NCBI GenBank assembly: GCA_036227345.1 | Contig: CP109468.1 | Location: forward strand, 8,060,001-8,124,000 | Length of the DNA: 64,000 nt | From: Streptomyces sp. NBC_01463 | GTDB lineage: Bacteria; Actinomycetota; Actinomycetes; Streptomycetales; Streptomycetaceae | Direction: 5' to 3' | Part shown: positions 16,362 through 26,446 of the stretch, in pieces | Numbering within the stretch: the stretch's first letter is position 1 | How the letters are laid out: every line of letters starts with the position of its first letter | Made by a program: the position numbers and the translations under genes | Notes under the pieces: model-generated | The model's input: only the letters and a program-made list of their open reading frames with translations | The model's database searches: none | What the model was told of the DNA's origin: nothing

Positions 16362-16760
16362 TCAGGCTGCCGGGTACTCGGGGACGGCGGCGTCGGTGTG
16401 CCAGTGGATGGTGCTGCCGTCATCGGCCGCCTCGACGACGGCCAGATGCGTCATGAAGGTGTGCGGTGCCGCGCCGTGCCAGTGCCACTCGTCCGGTTCG
16501 ATCCACACCGTGTCGCCGGCCCGGATCGCCTCCACCGGACCGCCCCTTCGCTGCACGAGGCCCTCGCCCTCGGTGACGTGGAGGACCTGGCCGTGCGGGT
16601 GGGTGTGCCAGCCGGTGTGCCCGCCCGGTGCGAAGTGCACGCTGAACAACCGCAGCCGGGAAGGCGGTCCGGGGGCGGCGAGCTCGTCGAGCCAGACCGA
16701 GCCGTTGAAGTGCGCGGCCGGTCCGGACTGCGTGCCGGGGCGGTTCCTGGTGATGCGCAT
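16362..16760 (-). CDS. Cupin-domain protein
   Basis: A 132-residue single-domain cupin. The first metal-binding motif appears as GGHTGWHTHPHGQVLHVTEG and the second as HWHGAAPHTFMTHLAV; together they supply the His/Gln/His ligands that bind an iron, manganese or nickel ion. Such small cupins act as dioxygenases, isomerases or quercetinase-like enzymes. The ATG at 16760 has AGGAG ten bases upstream. It follows the TetR gene and precedes DUF4865 with minimal spacing, so the four genes form one operon. The substrate is not predictable from sequence. Confidence 0.87.
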   Translation of the reverse strand: MRITRNRPGTQSGPAAHFNGSVWLDELAAPGPPSRLRLFSVHFAPGGHTGWHTHPHGQVLHVTEGEGLVQRRGGPVEAIRAGDTVWIEPDEWHWHGAAPHTFMTHLAVVEAADDGSTIHWHTDAAVPEYPAA

Positions 16761-16801
16761 GGGTGAGGTGCTCCTCGGGGTCGGTGGTGTACGCGAGGGG
16801 G

Positions 16802-17371
16802 TCAGGCGGCGTCGGGGCGCGGGGCGAGCAGGGCGAGCAGCCCGCGGGCGGCCGCGTCGAAGGCGTCCGTCGAGCCCGATGCGCGGGCCAGCACGTAACC
16901 GCCCTGCACGGTCGCGACGATCGTCGCGGCGATGTCCCCGGGGGGCAGGGAAGGGGCGAACTCGCCCCGGTCCAGACCCTCCTGGACGATCTCCGTGAGC
17001 CGGCCGCGGAGCCAGGCGATCGTCTCGTCGACGGGCGCCCGCAGTTCGTCGCTCGCGATGACCTCCGGATCCATCGTCAGCCGCCCCACCGGGCAGCCCC
17101 GCAGCACATCGCGCTCGCGCAGCAGATATCCCGAGATCCGCTCGTACGCCGTGCCGGGAGCGTCCAGCAGGCCGCCCGCCGTCCCGCGCAGTTCCTCGGC
17201 CGTGCGGCGGATGGCCGCCAGTGCCAGATCGGGCTTGCCCGCGAAGTGGTGGTACATGCTGCCCTGGCCCGCGCCGGCGTGCTGCTGGATGGCCTTGGGG
17301 CTGGTGCCCACGTAACCGCGCTCCCACAGGAGCTCGCGAGTGGCTTCGATCAGACGGTCCGGAGTGCTCAT
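16802..17371 (-). CDS. TetR-family regulator heading a four-gene operon
   Basis: A 189-residue TetR repressor. Its helix-turn-helix is LIEATRELLWERGYVGTSPKAIQQHAGAGQGSMYHHF, the LmrA/YxaF-like type, in the first 50 residues, followed by a mostly helical ligand domain with GCPVGRLTMDPEV. The ATG at 17371 lies only nine bases from a near-perfect 20-bp palindrome upstream, which would let the protein repress itself and the three downstream genes. It is the first gene of the unit encoding cupin, DUF4865 and amidohydrolase proteins. The ligand is probably the substrate of those enzymes; none is known. Confidence 0.88.
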   Translation of the reverse strand: MSTPDRLIEATRELLWERGYVGTSPKAIQQHAGAGQGSMYHHFAGKPDLALAAIRRTAEELRGTAGGLLDAPGTAYERISGYLLRERDVLRGCPVGRLTMDPEVIASDELRAPVDETIAWLRGRLTEIVQEGLDRGEFAPSLPPGDIAATIVATVQGGYVLARASGSTDAFDAAARGLLALLAPRPDAA

Positions 17372-17379
17372 GAACCCAC

Positions 17380-17399
17380 TGTACATACTAGTAGGTACA
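17380..17399. promoter_or_regulatory. 20-bp palindrome, probable TetR autoregulatory operator
   Basis: TGTACATACTAGTAGGTACA reads the same on the other strand except at one symmetric pair (18 of 20 positions match). It starts nine bases upstream of the TetR start codon and is unusually AT-rich for this genome. Size and position match autorepressed TetR genes. Confidence 0.75.
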
Positions 17400-17574
17400 G
17401 AATCCAGAACGCGCCTCACGGCCCCCCGGGAGCAGGAGCCGGAGCGCCGTCTACTCCCCACGGGGTACGCCCACTGCCGCTGGCCGTACGACGACGCGGC
17501 CCCCTCCCCGGAGACAGGCTCGGTGGTGAAGGAAAAGCGTGAGTCCCGAACCGTGAACCGAGGAGCTGACCGAG

Positions 17575-17858
17575 ATGAACACCCTGGCCTTCGACGGCGG
17601 ACCCGGACCGTGGGTCCTCCTCTTCCCGCTCGTCTGGGCAGCCGTCGTCATCACCGTCGTCACCGTCCTGCGTCGCACCGTCTGGCGCGGCCGCGGCCCC
17701 TGGCACAACCGCGCGATGCCGAACGGCCCCGCCGAGACCTCACCGATCACCCTGCTCGGCCGGCGCTTCGCCGCCGGTGAGATCGACGAGGACGAGTACT
17801 GGCGCCGCCTCTCCGTCCTCGACGAGCAGTTCGGGATCCGTGGCAAGGACGGTGCGGC

Positions 17859-17862
<4 letters not shown>
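17575..17862 (+). CDS. SHOCT-domain membrane protein
   Basis: A 95-residue protein. A single N-terminal membrane helix (PWVLLFPLVWAAVVITVVTVL) is followed by a polar linker and a C-terminal SHOCT motif, LLGRRFAAGEIDEDEYWRRLSVL. SHOCT segments are short oligomerisation helices often encoded beside membrane transporters. The stop overlaps the start of the ABC ATPase gene in an ATGA, so it is translated with the exporter and probably helps its assembly or regulation. It is preceded by about 175 bases with no other gene. Confidence 0.85.
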
Positions 17863-18631
<769 letters not shown>

Positions 18632-18635
<4 letters not shown>

Positions 18636-21202
18636 CCAGCACCGGCGCCACCGTGCGCCTCAGCCTCTCCTCCCTCCGCACCCACCGGCGCCGGTTCGCC
18701 GGCACCCTGACCGCCGTCCTGCTCGGCGTCGCGTTCCTCGCCGGAACCCTCGTCATGGGGGACACCCTGCGCGCGAGTTTCGACACGATGTTCGGCAACG
18801 CGGCGAGCGGCACCGACGCCGTCGTCCGCTCCACCAACGTCGTCACCGTCTCCGGCGAGTCCGAAGGCACCAGGCAGCCCGTGAGCACCGGCCTCGTGCG
18901 GCGCATCGACCGGCTGCCCCAGGTCGCCGCGGCCGCCCCCGACATCCAGGGCGCCGGCCAGCTGCTCGGCGCCGACGGCAAGCCCATCGGCGGCCAGGGA
19001 CCGCCCACCCTCGCCGGGAACTGGATCGACGACCCCGAGCTCAACCCCTACCGGCTCGCCGAGGGACACGCCCCCTCCGCAGCCGGCGAGGTCGTCATCA
19101 ACCGCGGCACCGCCGACAAGGGCGGACTGAAGATCGGCGACACGACCGTCCTGCGCACCCCCGACCCGGTCCGGGTCACCGTCGTCGGCCTGGCCACCTT
19201 CGGCGGCGAGGACGGCATGGCGCAGGTGACCTACACCGGAATGACGCTCGCCGACGCCGAGCAGCACCTCACACCGAAGCCCGGCCAGGCCTCGAGCATC
19301 CAGGTGAGGGCCGGTCCCGGCACCAGTCAGCAGGAACTCGTCGACGCCCTGCGGCCCGTGCTGCCCCCGGACACCGAGGCCATCACCGGACAGGCCTCGG
19401 CCGCCGAGAACCAGGACATGATCTCCGGCGCCTTCCTGAGCCTGTTCACCACCCTGCTGCTGGTGTTCTCCGGCATCGTGCTGCTGGTCGCGACCTTCTC
19501 CATCCACAACACCTTCGCCATCGTCGTCGCCCAGCGCACCCGGGAGAACGCCCTGCTGCGCGCGCTCGGCGCCTCGCGCCGGCAGATCCTCGGCTCGACC
19601 CTGACCGAGGCGGCGATCGTCGGCGTGATCGCCTCCGCGGCAGGTCTGGCCGGCGGCATCGGGATCGCCGCCGGACTCCAGGCGCTCTTCCCGGCCATCG
19701 GGTTCCCGTTCCCCGACGGATCGCTCGTCATCAGCGGTGTGTCCATGCTGCTGCCGCTCGCCGTCGGAGTCGTGGTCTGCGCCGGCTCCGCCCTGGTGCC
19801 CGCCGTCCACGCCGGACGGACCGCTCCGCTCGCCGCCCTCCGCGAGACCGCCGTCGACGACTCGGCCGCCTCCCGGCCCCGCGCCGTCACCGGGCTCGCG
19901 CTGCTGACCGCCGCGGTGGGGGTGATCCTGACCGGCGCCCTGGCCGACCCGTCCATCTGGCTGTCGGCCGCCGGAGCGGTCCTCGCCCTCGCCGCGTTCG
20001 TCGTGCTCGGGCCGGTGGCCTCCTCGTACGCCGTACGGATCCTCGGGGGCCCGCTCGGCCGGCTGCGCGGCACCACCGGCCGGCTGGCCCGGCGCAACGC
20101 GCTGCGCAACCCGAAGCGGACCGCGTCGACCGCGACCGCCCTGATGATCGGTGTCGCGGTGGTCTCGCTCTTCACGGTGTTCGGCGCCTCGCTGAAGGCC
20201 ACCATGAACCAGACCGTCGACCGTTCGTTCGCCGGTGACGTCGCCATCAGCGCCCCCGCCTTCGGGGCCGGCGGCAGCGGGCTCAGTCCCGGCCTCGCCC
20301 CGGCCGTCGACCGGCTGCCGGACGTGGACACCGCGGTCGGCCTCGGCAAGGGCGTCGCGGAGGTCGACGGCACCGGACGCGCCCTCACCGTGACCGACCC
20401 GGCGGCACTGGCCAGGGTCTTCGACCTCGGCCGGATCGACGGGTCGATGAAGACGCTGGGCGGAGACGGACTCGCCGTCTCCGACACCGAGGCAGGCAAG
20501 CGCGGGCTGCACACCGGCTCCACCGCACGGCTGACCTTCACCGACGGCCAGGAGCGGATCTTCACCGTCCGGGCCGTGTACGGACAGTCCGAGCTCGCCG
20601 GGGACTACGTCATCACCCGCCGGGCATGGGCCCCGCACCGCGGCCAGGACTCCGACTCACTGATCGCCGTCTCCTTCGCGGACGGGGTCTCCACGGCCGA
20701 CGGCAAGGCCGCGGTCGAGAAGGCCGCCGCCGCGTACGGCAACCCGGACGTGCAGACCCGCGGCGAGTACGCGCAGTCCTCGGCCGGCGGCATCGACATG
20801 ATGCTCACCCTGGTCTACGCCCTGCTGGCACTCGCCGTACTGATCGCCCTGCTCGGCATCGCGAACACCCTCACCCTGGCCGTTCACGAACGCACCAGGG
20901 AGCTGGGCCTGTTGCGGGCCGTCGGGCAGACCAGGAAGCAACTGCGGGCCATGGTCCGCTGGGAATCCGTCCTGGTCGCCGCGTTCGGCACGGCGGGCGG
21001 CCTCCTGCTGGGCGGCTTCCTCGGCTGGGTGCTGGTCAAGGCCTCCGAAGGGGCGGGCGACACCGCGTTCGCCTTCGCCCTGCCGCCGATGCGGCTGCTC
21101 GTGGTCGCGGCGGTCGGCATCACCGCGGGCGCGCTGGCGGGATGGCGGCCGGCCCGGCGGGCGGCGCGACTGGACGTGCTCCGCGCCATCGCCACCGACT
21201 AG
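18632..21202 (+). CDS. FtsX/MacB-type ABC transporter permease
   Basis: An 856-residue membrane protein of the long FtsX/MacB class. The N-terminal helix (FAGTLTAVLLGVAFLAGTLV) is followed by an extracytoplasmic MacB-like domain (about residues 45-255), then an FtsX core with three helices. A second half follows with its own periplasmic domain and three more helices. Both halves have the coupling signature: ENALLRALGASRRQIL and ELGLLRAVGQTRKQLRAMV. Such permeases with their ATPase work as mechanotransmitters rather than classic pores. Stop at 21200-21202; a terminator hairpin follows. Confidence 0.93.
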
Positions 21203-21224
21203 CCGCCGCGGGCGGAACGGCAGT

Positions 21225-21266
21225 GCAGGAGCGGGGCGCCCCTCACCGGGGGCGCCCCGCTCCTGC
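21225..21266. terminator. Bidirectional terminator hairpin
   Basis: An 18-bp perfect stem (GCAGGAGCGGGGCGCCCC with its complement) with a six-base loop lies between the end of the permease gene and the end of the opposite-strand ATPase-like gene. It would stop transcription from both sides. There is no long T-run, as is common in this genus. Confidence 0.85.
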
Positions 21267-21270
21267 CGCG

Positions 21271-21792
21271 TCAGCCGACGACCACCGACCGGGCCACCGA
21301 GGGCGACGCACCCTCCGGCGCCACGATGCCGCTCAGTTCGAACGGACCGTCGGTCGTCGCCCCGTACAGCACGTGCGGCGGCTGCGTGGCGAACAGGGAG
21401 GGCGTCGGAAGGGTGAACCAGACCACCTTCCCCGCACCGCCCCGGGGGCGGACGCCCCAGCTCTCACTGACCGCGGCAATCAGTGCGAGTCCGCGCCCCG
21501 ACGTACTGGAGTCGCTGGCCTCGCGCACGGTCGGCATCCGTGGGTCGTGGTCATGGACGGACACCGTCAGCCGTTCGAGCAGCAACTCGATCTCGACGGT
21601 GCATGATTTGTCCGGCTGTGCATGCCGGTGGACATTGGTCAGCAGTTCTGTGACGCCGAGCGCTGCCTGGTCGATCAAGGGATCGAGATGCCAGTAGCGC
21701 AACTGCGCCGAGATGATTCTGCGGACCTGACCGATCCGCGACGGCAGGGCCTGGAGCTCCACCGTGCAGTGCCTGCTTGGCTCGCTGATCAC
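21271..21792 (-). CDS. RsbW-like ATP-binding anti-sigma regulatory protein
   Basis: A 173-residue single GHKL ATPase domain. It has the N-box LGVTELLTNVHRHAQP with the magnesium-binding Asn, a HDHDP strand, and the G-box-like ASDSSTSGRGLALIAAV. Streptomyces carry dozens of such short ATPases, which act as anti-sigma kinases or partner-switch components. The GTG at 21792 has GGGGAG nine bases upstream. The last 45 residues are a divergent tail without known motifs. No adjacent sigma factor or antagonist gene is present, so its partner is unknown. Confidence 0.88.
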   Translation of the reverse strand: MISEPSRHCTVELQALPSRIGQVRRIISAQLRYWHLDPLIDQAALGVTELLTNVHRHAQPDKSCTVEIELLLERLTVSVHDHDPRMPTVREASDSSTSGRGLALIAAVSESWGVRPRGGAGKVVWFTLPTPSLFATQPPHVLYGATTDGPFELSGIVAPEGASPSVARSVVVG

Positions 21793-21978
21793 GGCTGCGA
21801 CTCCCCGAAATAGGTCCGGAAGAAGACGAAGGAACGGATCCAGCAGATGGCTGGCTGCTGATCTGGCCCGGCGGCCTGGATCGCAGTGTCACCGCCGGTA
21901 AACCATGAGTGACGTGCCTCCAATGTCGCCCAGCGGCCGCGGCACCGCAACTCGCGGTGTCCCCGCGGCGCCGCTCCG

Positions 21979-22332
21979 TCAGCCCCGCCGGCCGCCCGCC
22001 CTGAGCACCGCTTCCAGGAACCGGCGCGCGGGAGCGGCACTGTCGGGCTTGTCGCGGCGCCGCGGCATCGTCAGCCGGTACCGCCTCCCGTTGACCCGCG
22101 CCACCGTCCTGTCCGCGCCCGCGAACCACGGTCTGCCCGCGCTCACCGTCCCGGCCGGCGCGCTGTCGATCTCCCGGCCGTAGCTGGTCAGCAGCGCCAC
22201 CCGGCCGTCCTTCACGGTGACCTGCCCCGCCCGGGTGACCGAACGCGCCCACCGGTCGATCCGCACGCCCGTCTCGCTGAACCCGCTCTCGTCGAACCCC
22301 GCCTCGCTGAACTCCGGCTCGTAAACGGCCAC
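21979..22332 (-). CDS. Hypothetical protein, 117 residues
   Basis: A small protein with an acidic N-terminus containing a short internal near-repeat ([16 protein letters not shown]), then a beta-rich core ([18 protein letters not shown]) and a basic C-terminus ([15 protein letters not shown]). The GTG at 22332 is chosen because a strong GGAGGGGGC ribosome binding site precedes it; the frame upstream to 22437 lacks one. It resembles conserved Streptomyces proteins of unknown function. It lies divergent from the PLP-enzyme gene at 22552. Confidence 0.65.
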   Translation of the reverse strand: MAVYEPEFSEAGFDESGFSETGVRIDRWARSVTRAGQVTVKDGRVALLTSYGREIDSAPAGTVSAGRPWFAGADRTVARVNGRRYRLTMPRRRDKPDSAAPARRFLEAVLRAGGRRG

Positions 22333-22551
22333 TTCGCCCCCTCCGTCGCACCCCTGAGAAGAAGTGTGCACATCCCGGGGCATGTGCACCAGAGCGGACC
22401 AGGACACAGGTCCCCTTCCCGGCACCGGCCCCGCCACCGCCCGGCCGACGGGGCCAAGGCATCGCTATGGAGCATCAAAGTCATCGTTTGTGCAGGTAGG
22501 GGGCATATCGTGGGGCTCGCCGAGACCGGTCGTACGAGGAGAAGCGCGCTG

Positions 22552-23712
22552 ATGGACACGAGTGAGCACAGACACGACGGCGACATCGTGGCGACCGTCG
22601 ACATCGATCGCACCGACCTGGCCTACCGGGCCTGGCTCAAGGAGGCGGTGCGCAAGGTCCAGGCCGACGCCAACCGCTCCGCCGACACCCATCTGCTGAG
22701 GTTCCCGCTCCCCGAGAGCTGGGGCATCGACCTCTACCTCAAGGACGAGTCGACGCACCCCACCGGCAGCCTCAAGCACCGGCTGGCGCGCTCGCTGTTC
22801 CTCTACGGGCTCTGCAACGGCTGGATCCGTCCCGGGAAGCCGGTGATCGAGGCGTCGAGCGGTTCGACCGCCGTCTCGGAGGCGTACTTCGCCAAGCTGA
22901 TCGGCGTGCCGTTCATCGCCGTGATGCCCCGCACCACGAGCCCCGAGAAGTGCCGGCTGATCGAATTCCACGGCGGCCGCTGCCACTTCGTCGACGACTC
23001 GCGCACGCTGTACGAGGAGTCCGCCACGCTCGCCGCGGACACCGGCGGTCACTACATGGACCAGTTCACCTACGCCGAGCGGGCCACGGACTGGCGGGGC
23101 AACAACAACATCGCGGAGTCGATCTACCAGCAGCTGAGGCTGGAGCGCTACCCGGAGCCCGCCTGGATCGTCGCCACCGCGGGCACGGGCGGCACCTCGG
23201 CGACCATCGCGCGGTACGTGCACTACATGCAGCACGACACCCGCATCTGTGTGCCCGACCCGGAGAACTCCTGTTTCTTCGACGGCTGGACGAACCACGA
23301 TCCGCACGCCACCAGCGACCGCGGCTCCCGCATCGAGGGCATCGGCAGGCCGCGGATGGAGCCGAGCTTCGTGCCGGGCGCCGTCGACCGGATGATGAAG
23401 GTCCCGGACGCGGCCAGCGTCGCGGCCGTGCGTGCCCTGGACCGGGCCATCGGCCGCAAGGCCGGCGGCTCCACCGGGACCGGCCTGTGGAGCGCCTTCA
23501 AGCTGGTCGCCGAGATGGTCGGGCAGGGCCGCACCGGCAGCATCGTCACCCTGATCTGCGACCCGGGCGACCGCTACCTCGACAAGTACTACTCCGATGC
23601 CTGGCTGGCCGCCCAGAACTTGGACATCGACCCGTACAGCCGGACGATCGAACGCTTCCTCGCCACCGGCAACTGGCCCGGCCAGGAGGAGTGCGCGGCC
23701 CGGACGAGCTGA
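22552..23712 (+). CDS. PLP-dependent cysteine-synthase-family enzyme
   Basis: A 386-residue fold-type II PLP enzyme. The Schiff-base lysine (K75) is in [13 protein letters not shown], the substrate-phosphate loop is [17 protein letters not shown], and the glycine-rich PLP-phosphate motif is [14 protein letters not shown]. It is closest in pattern to actinobacterial cysteine synthase/cystathionine-beta-synthase-like proteins that lack a standard sulfur-pathway context. The ATG at 22552 has GAGGAG upstream at a spacing of about twelve. It stands alone. Its donor and acceptor substrates cannot be deduced. Confidence 0.85.
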   Translation: MDTSEHRHDGDIVATVDIDRTDLAYRAWLKEAVRKVQADANRSADTHLLRFPLPESWGIDLYLKDESTHPTGSLKHRLARSLFLYGLCNGWIRPGKPVIEASSGSTAVSEAYFAKLIGVPFIAVMPRTTSPEKCRLIEFHGGRCHFVDDSRTLYEESATLAADTGGHYMDQFTYAERATDWRGNNNIAESIYQQLRLERYPEPAWIVATAGTGGTSATIARYVHYMQHDTRICVPDPENSCFFDGWTNHDPHATSDRGSRIEGIGRPRMEPSFVPGAVDRMMKVPDAASVAAVRALDRAIGRKAGGSTGTGLWSAFKLVAEMVGQGRTGSIVTLICDPGDRYLDKYYSDAWLAAQNLDIDPYSRTIERFLATGNWPGQEECAARTS

Positions 23713-23720
23713 CCGGCCCG

Positions 23721-24200
23721 TCAGGCGGCGGCGGCCGAGAGGCGCCGGTCCAGATTGCGCACCGCGTCCCGGAACGACCTGCCCACCGCCGACCGGGCCC
23801 GCCGCAGCGTGAACCGGAACAGCGGCGAGCCGTCGGCGGCGAAGGTCCACTGCACCCGGGTGCCGGTGCCCGCCGGGGTCAGCCGCCACTCCTCCAACAG
23901 GGCCTGCAGGCCCGGCGCGTTGGACTGGTCGATCCGGTACGCGTACCGCTCACCGGGATCGGTCGCCACGATCGTCTCCCGGAACGCGATCCCGCCCCGC
24001 AGCCGCACCTCGCGACCCGCCCCGCCGTCGAGCGGCAGCGCCGCCGTCACCTGCGTGAACCAGCGGGGCCAGCCCTCGACGTCGTCGGCCAGCGCCCGGT
24101 ACACGGCATCGGGCGGTGCGGACACCTCGGCGGCGAAGACCAGCCTCACCGGAGCGGAGTCGACGAAGTCGAGGCTCACGGAGCGGAGTCGGCGTGCCAT
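23721..24200 (-). CDS. SRPBCC (polyketide-cyclase-like) protein
   Basis: A 159-residue single helix-grip domain: VSAPPDAVYRALADDVEGWPRWFTQVT is the typical first strand plus helix, and the C-terminal long helix RRARSAVGRSFRDAVRNLDRRL closes the cavity. These proteins bind hydrophobic ligands or act as aromatase/cyclases; many are stress-related lipid-binding proteins. The ATG at 24200 has GGGAGG upstream. It is tail-to-tail with the PLP-enzyme gene (8 bases between stops) and precedes the long sigma-like membrane gene on the same strand. Confidence 0.82.
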   Translation of the reverse strand: MARRLRSVSLDFVDSAPVRLVFAAEVSAPPDAVYRALADDVEGWPRWFTQVTAALPLDGGAGREVRLRGGIAFRETIVATDPGERYAYRIDQSNAPGLQALLEEWRLTPAGTGTRVQWTFAADGSPLFRFTLRRARSAVGRSFRDAVRNLDRRLSAAAA

Positions 24201-24316
24201 GGAACGCACCTCCCGTGCGATCGGCGGGGGACGGGGCCGCGCACACCATAACCGGCAGACCGTCAGAAGTCGCCAGGTGCAACGGAACCGGATCGGCCCG
24301 CGGTACGCGGACGGGG

Positions 24317-26326
24317 TCAGCGCACCGCGGTGAGCGAGCCGCCCTCCTTCAGCCGGGCCGTCAGTTCCACCGGCGCGTCCCGCGGCGCCCGCACCGCGAG
24401 CGTCGTGCCGGCCGCCTTCTCGCGCACGGCCCCGGTTGCCTCGATCCCGCTCACCGCACGGCTTCCCGCGGCCAGTACGTACCACTGGCCGGACGGCGCC
24501 CTCCAGTGCGTGCCCGCCAGGACGTGCTGGCCGAACCGGCTGCACCGGGCCGTGTCGCGCTCGTCCGCCACCACCGTCCCCCGCCCGGTGGGCGAGGCGC
24601 TGGGGGCCAGGAACTGCACCAGCACGCGTCCGGGGCCCTGCCAGGTGTCGGCGCGGGTGCAGAGCCACTCGGCGGGCGTGCCGGACTCGGGCAGCCGCTG
24701 TTCGGCGAAGTTCCAGTTGTTGACCGCGCGGACACCGGTGCCCCGCAGCGCCGTCAGCGAACAGGCGGTGCGGGCCCAGGCCAGCAGGGCGGGTGTGCTC
24801 GTCGCCTCCCTGGGCTGTCGTGCCGCGGCGCCGGCGGCCGGACCGGGGGTGAAGGTGAGATGGACCGGGGCGAGGTCGCCCAGGTCGGTGAGGAGGAACG
24901 CGTGGTTCTCCACGATGCGTTCGGATGAGCGCAGCTGGAGCGCCGGCCAGGAGTCGCAGCTGCCGCCCGGCGACGGGCGCGGCACGGCCGCCGTGACCCC
25001 GTCCGCGTTCACCTCCAGCGTGCGCGCCGGGCTGTCCGGCGCCAGCAGGTCGCGCGTCGTGGTCCGCGAGATCCACGGAGCCATCAGGAAGCGGGCCCGG
25101 CCCCCGCTGCGGCTGACGACCAGGGCGGCCCCCGTCGTCACGTCCGCGCCGTCCGTCCGCGCGAAGTCCAGTGCGGGCGTCCCGGTCCCGGTCAGCGGCT
25201 CCGCGTAACGCACCACCCGCACGCCGCGGTCGTGGAACATCACCACGGCGGCGCCGTCCACCTCACCCGCGTACAACAACTGCGGTGGCTGCGCGGGCGG
25301 GACCGCGAGCGTCCCGGGCGTGGCCGAGACGGCGACGCTCTGCGGGGTACGTCCCCAGGCGCGCAGCGCCCGGCTCAGCAGGGCCCGGTCCCCGGCCCGG
25401 TTCCCGCGGGCCGGCCAGGCGGTGAAGTCGATGCGGGAGGTGTCCGCCCACTCCTCGGCCGCGGTGCTGAGCAGCGTGGCCGGATCGAGTGCGGGAGCCG
25501 GCACGCTCCGCGTGCCGCCGACGGCGGGTGCCGGGACCGGCGCACCGTCCTCCGCCACCGAGACCAGGACGCCGGCCACCACGCAGAGCGCCGCGGCGGC
25601 CGCCACCGCCCGCATCCGGTGCCTGCGCCGCAGCAGATCGCTCGGACGCGTCTGCAGCACACACGGGTCGAACTCCTCCGAGCGCAGCAGCGCTTCGGTG
25701 CCCGCCCGGTCGGCGTCACCCAGCCGAGCGGCGGCCCGTACCGCGTCCGCAGCGTCCGGCGCGCCCGCCCGGGCGAGCAGGGCCTGCGTGTCCCGGGCGT
25801 CCAGCTCCTCCAGCAGCCGCAGCGCGAACGCGGCCCGCACCGCCCCGGGGACCGCCGACAGCGCCTGGTCCAGGGCCAGTTCCGCCGCGCCGCCGGCCCG
25901 CGGGAAGAGCCGCAGGCCCCAGACGGACGGGAGCGAGGGCCGCAGCGCCGCGGGCGCCGGGAGCCGGTCCGGCCACCAGCGCGGCCGGCGCTCGTGCCCG
26001 AGCGCGGCGCGCAGCACCCGCAGCCGCATCCAGGCGTACGCCGAGCCGGAGCCGTCCGGGGCAGGCCGGTGCGCGGCACCACGGGTCTGGGCCGGGACCC
26101 GCGACAGGGCCGGGGCCTCGGGCGCCGCACGCACGCCGGGCAGCGCGCGCTGCACCGCCGCGTGCGCGGCGAGCACCCGGCGGTGCCGGCCGAGGGACGG
26201 CGGCAGCACCAGATAGGCGAGCCGGACGAGACGGGGGTAGTGCTCCATGAGCGCGGACTCGGCCTGCTGCACGCCGGGGCGCTCGCTGCTGCCGGTGGAC
26301 CGCTGCCGCGGAGGGTGGATCGGCAT
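24317..26326 (-). CDS. Membrane-anchored protein with degenerate ECF-sigma-like N-terminus
   Basis: A 669-residue protein. Residues about 25-65 (LMEHYPRLVRLAYLVLP) look like an ECF sigma region 2, and about 160-205 (AVRAAFALRLLEELDARDTQALLARAG) resemble region 4. Both are degenerate and the region 2 DNA-melting positions are not obvious. Around residue 235 a single membrane helix (AVAAAAALCVVAGVLVSV) leads to an extracytoplasmic C-terminal half rich in Ala, Arg and beta strands, with few cysteines. The start is the ATG at 26326. It is flanked on both sides by SRPBCC genes and has a TGTGAC/GTCACA dyad region upstream. A true transcription role is uncertain; it may be an ex-sigma sensor. Confidence 0.6.
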   Translation of the reverse strand: MPIHPPRQRSTGSSERPGVQQAESALMEHYPRLVRLAYLVLPPSLGRHRRVLAAHAAVQRALPGVRAAPEAPALSRVPAQTRGAAHRPAPDGSGSAYAWMRLRVLRAALGHERRPRWWPDRLPAPAALRPSLPSVWGLRLFPRAGGAAELALDQALSAVPGAVRAAFALRLLEELDARDTQALLARAGAPDAADAVRAAARLGDADRAGTEALLRSEEFDPCVLQTRPSDLLRRRHRMRAVAAAAALCVVAGVLVSVAEDGAPVPAPAVGGTRSVPAPALDPATLLSTAAEEWADTSRIDFTAWPARGNRAGDRALLSRALRAWGRTPQSVAVSATPGTLAVPPAQPPQLLYAGEVDGAAVVMFHDRGVRVVRYAEPLTGTGTPALDFARTDGADVTTGAALVVSRSGGRARFLMAPWISRTTTRDLLAPDSPARTLEVNADGVTAAVPRPSPGGSCDSWPALQLRSSERIVENHAFLLTDLGDLAPVHLTFTPGPAAGAAARQPREATSTPALLAWARTACSLTALRGTGVRAVNNWNFAEQRLPESGTPAEWLCTRADTWQGPGRVLVQFLAPSASPTGRGTVVADERDTARCSRFGQHVLAGTHWRAPSGQWYVLAAGSRAVSGIEATGAVREKAAGTTLAVRAPRDAPVELTARLKEGGSLTAVR

Positions 26327-26357
26327 GATTCGGTGCCTTCTGAGCCGTAGGCGAAAA

Positions 26358-26397
26358 CCGTCACACCGTAAAACGACTCGATCGTGTGACGGTCACA
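26358..26397. promoter_or_regulatory. TCACA/TGTGA dyad array upstream of the sigma-like gene
   Basis: CCGTCACAC (26358-26366) pairs with GTGTGACGG (26384-26392) as perfect 9-bp inverted arms, and the overlapping TGTGACGGTCACA (26385-26397) is itself a perfect palindrome. It lies 32 bases upstream of the start codon at 26326. The arms resemble Crp-type half-sites but the spacing differs. Confidence 0.65.
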
Positions 26398-26446
26398 TCA
26401 CCTGCTCATGACGCCTGCGGCGGACCGTGCCGGGACGGCACCGCCG

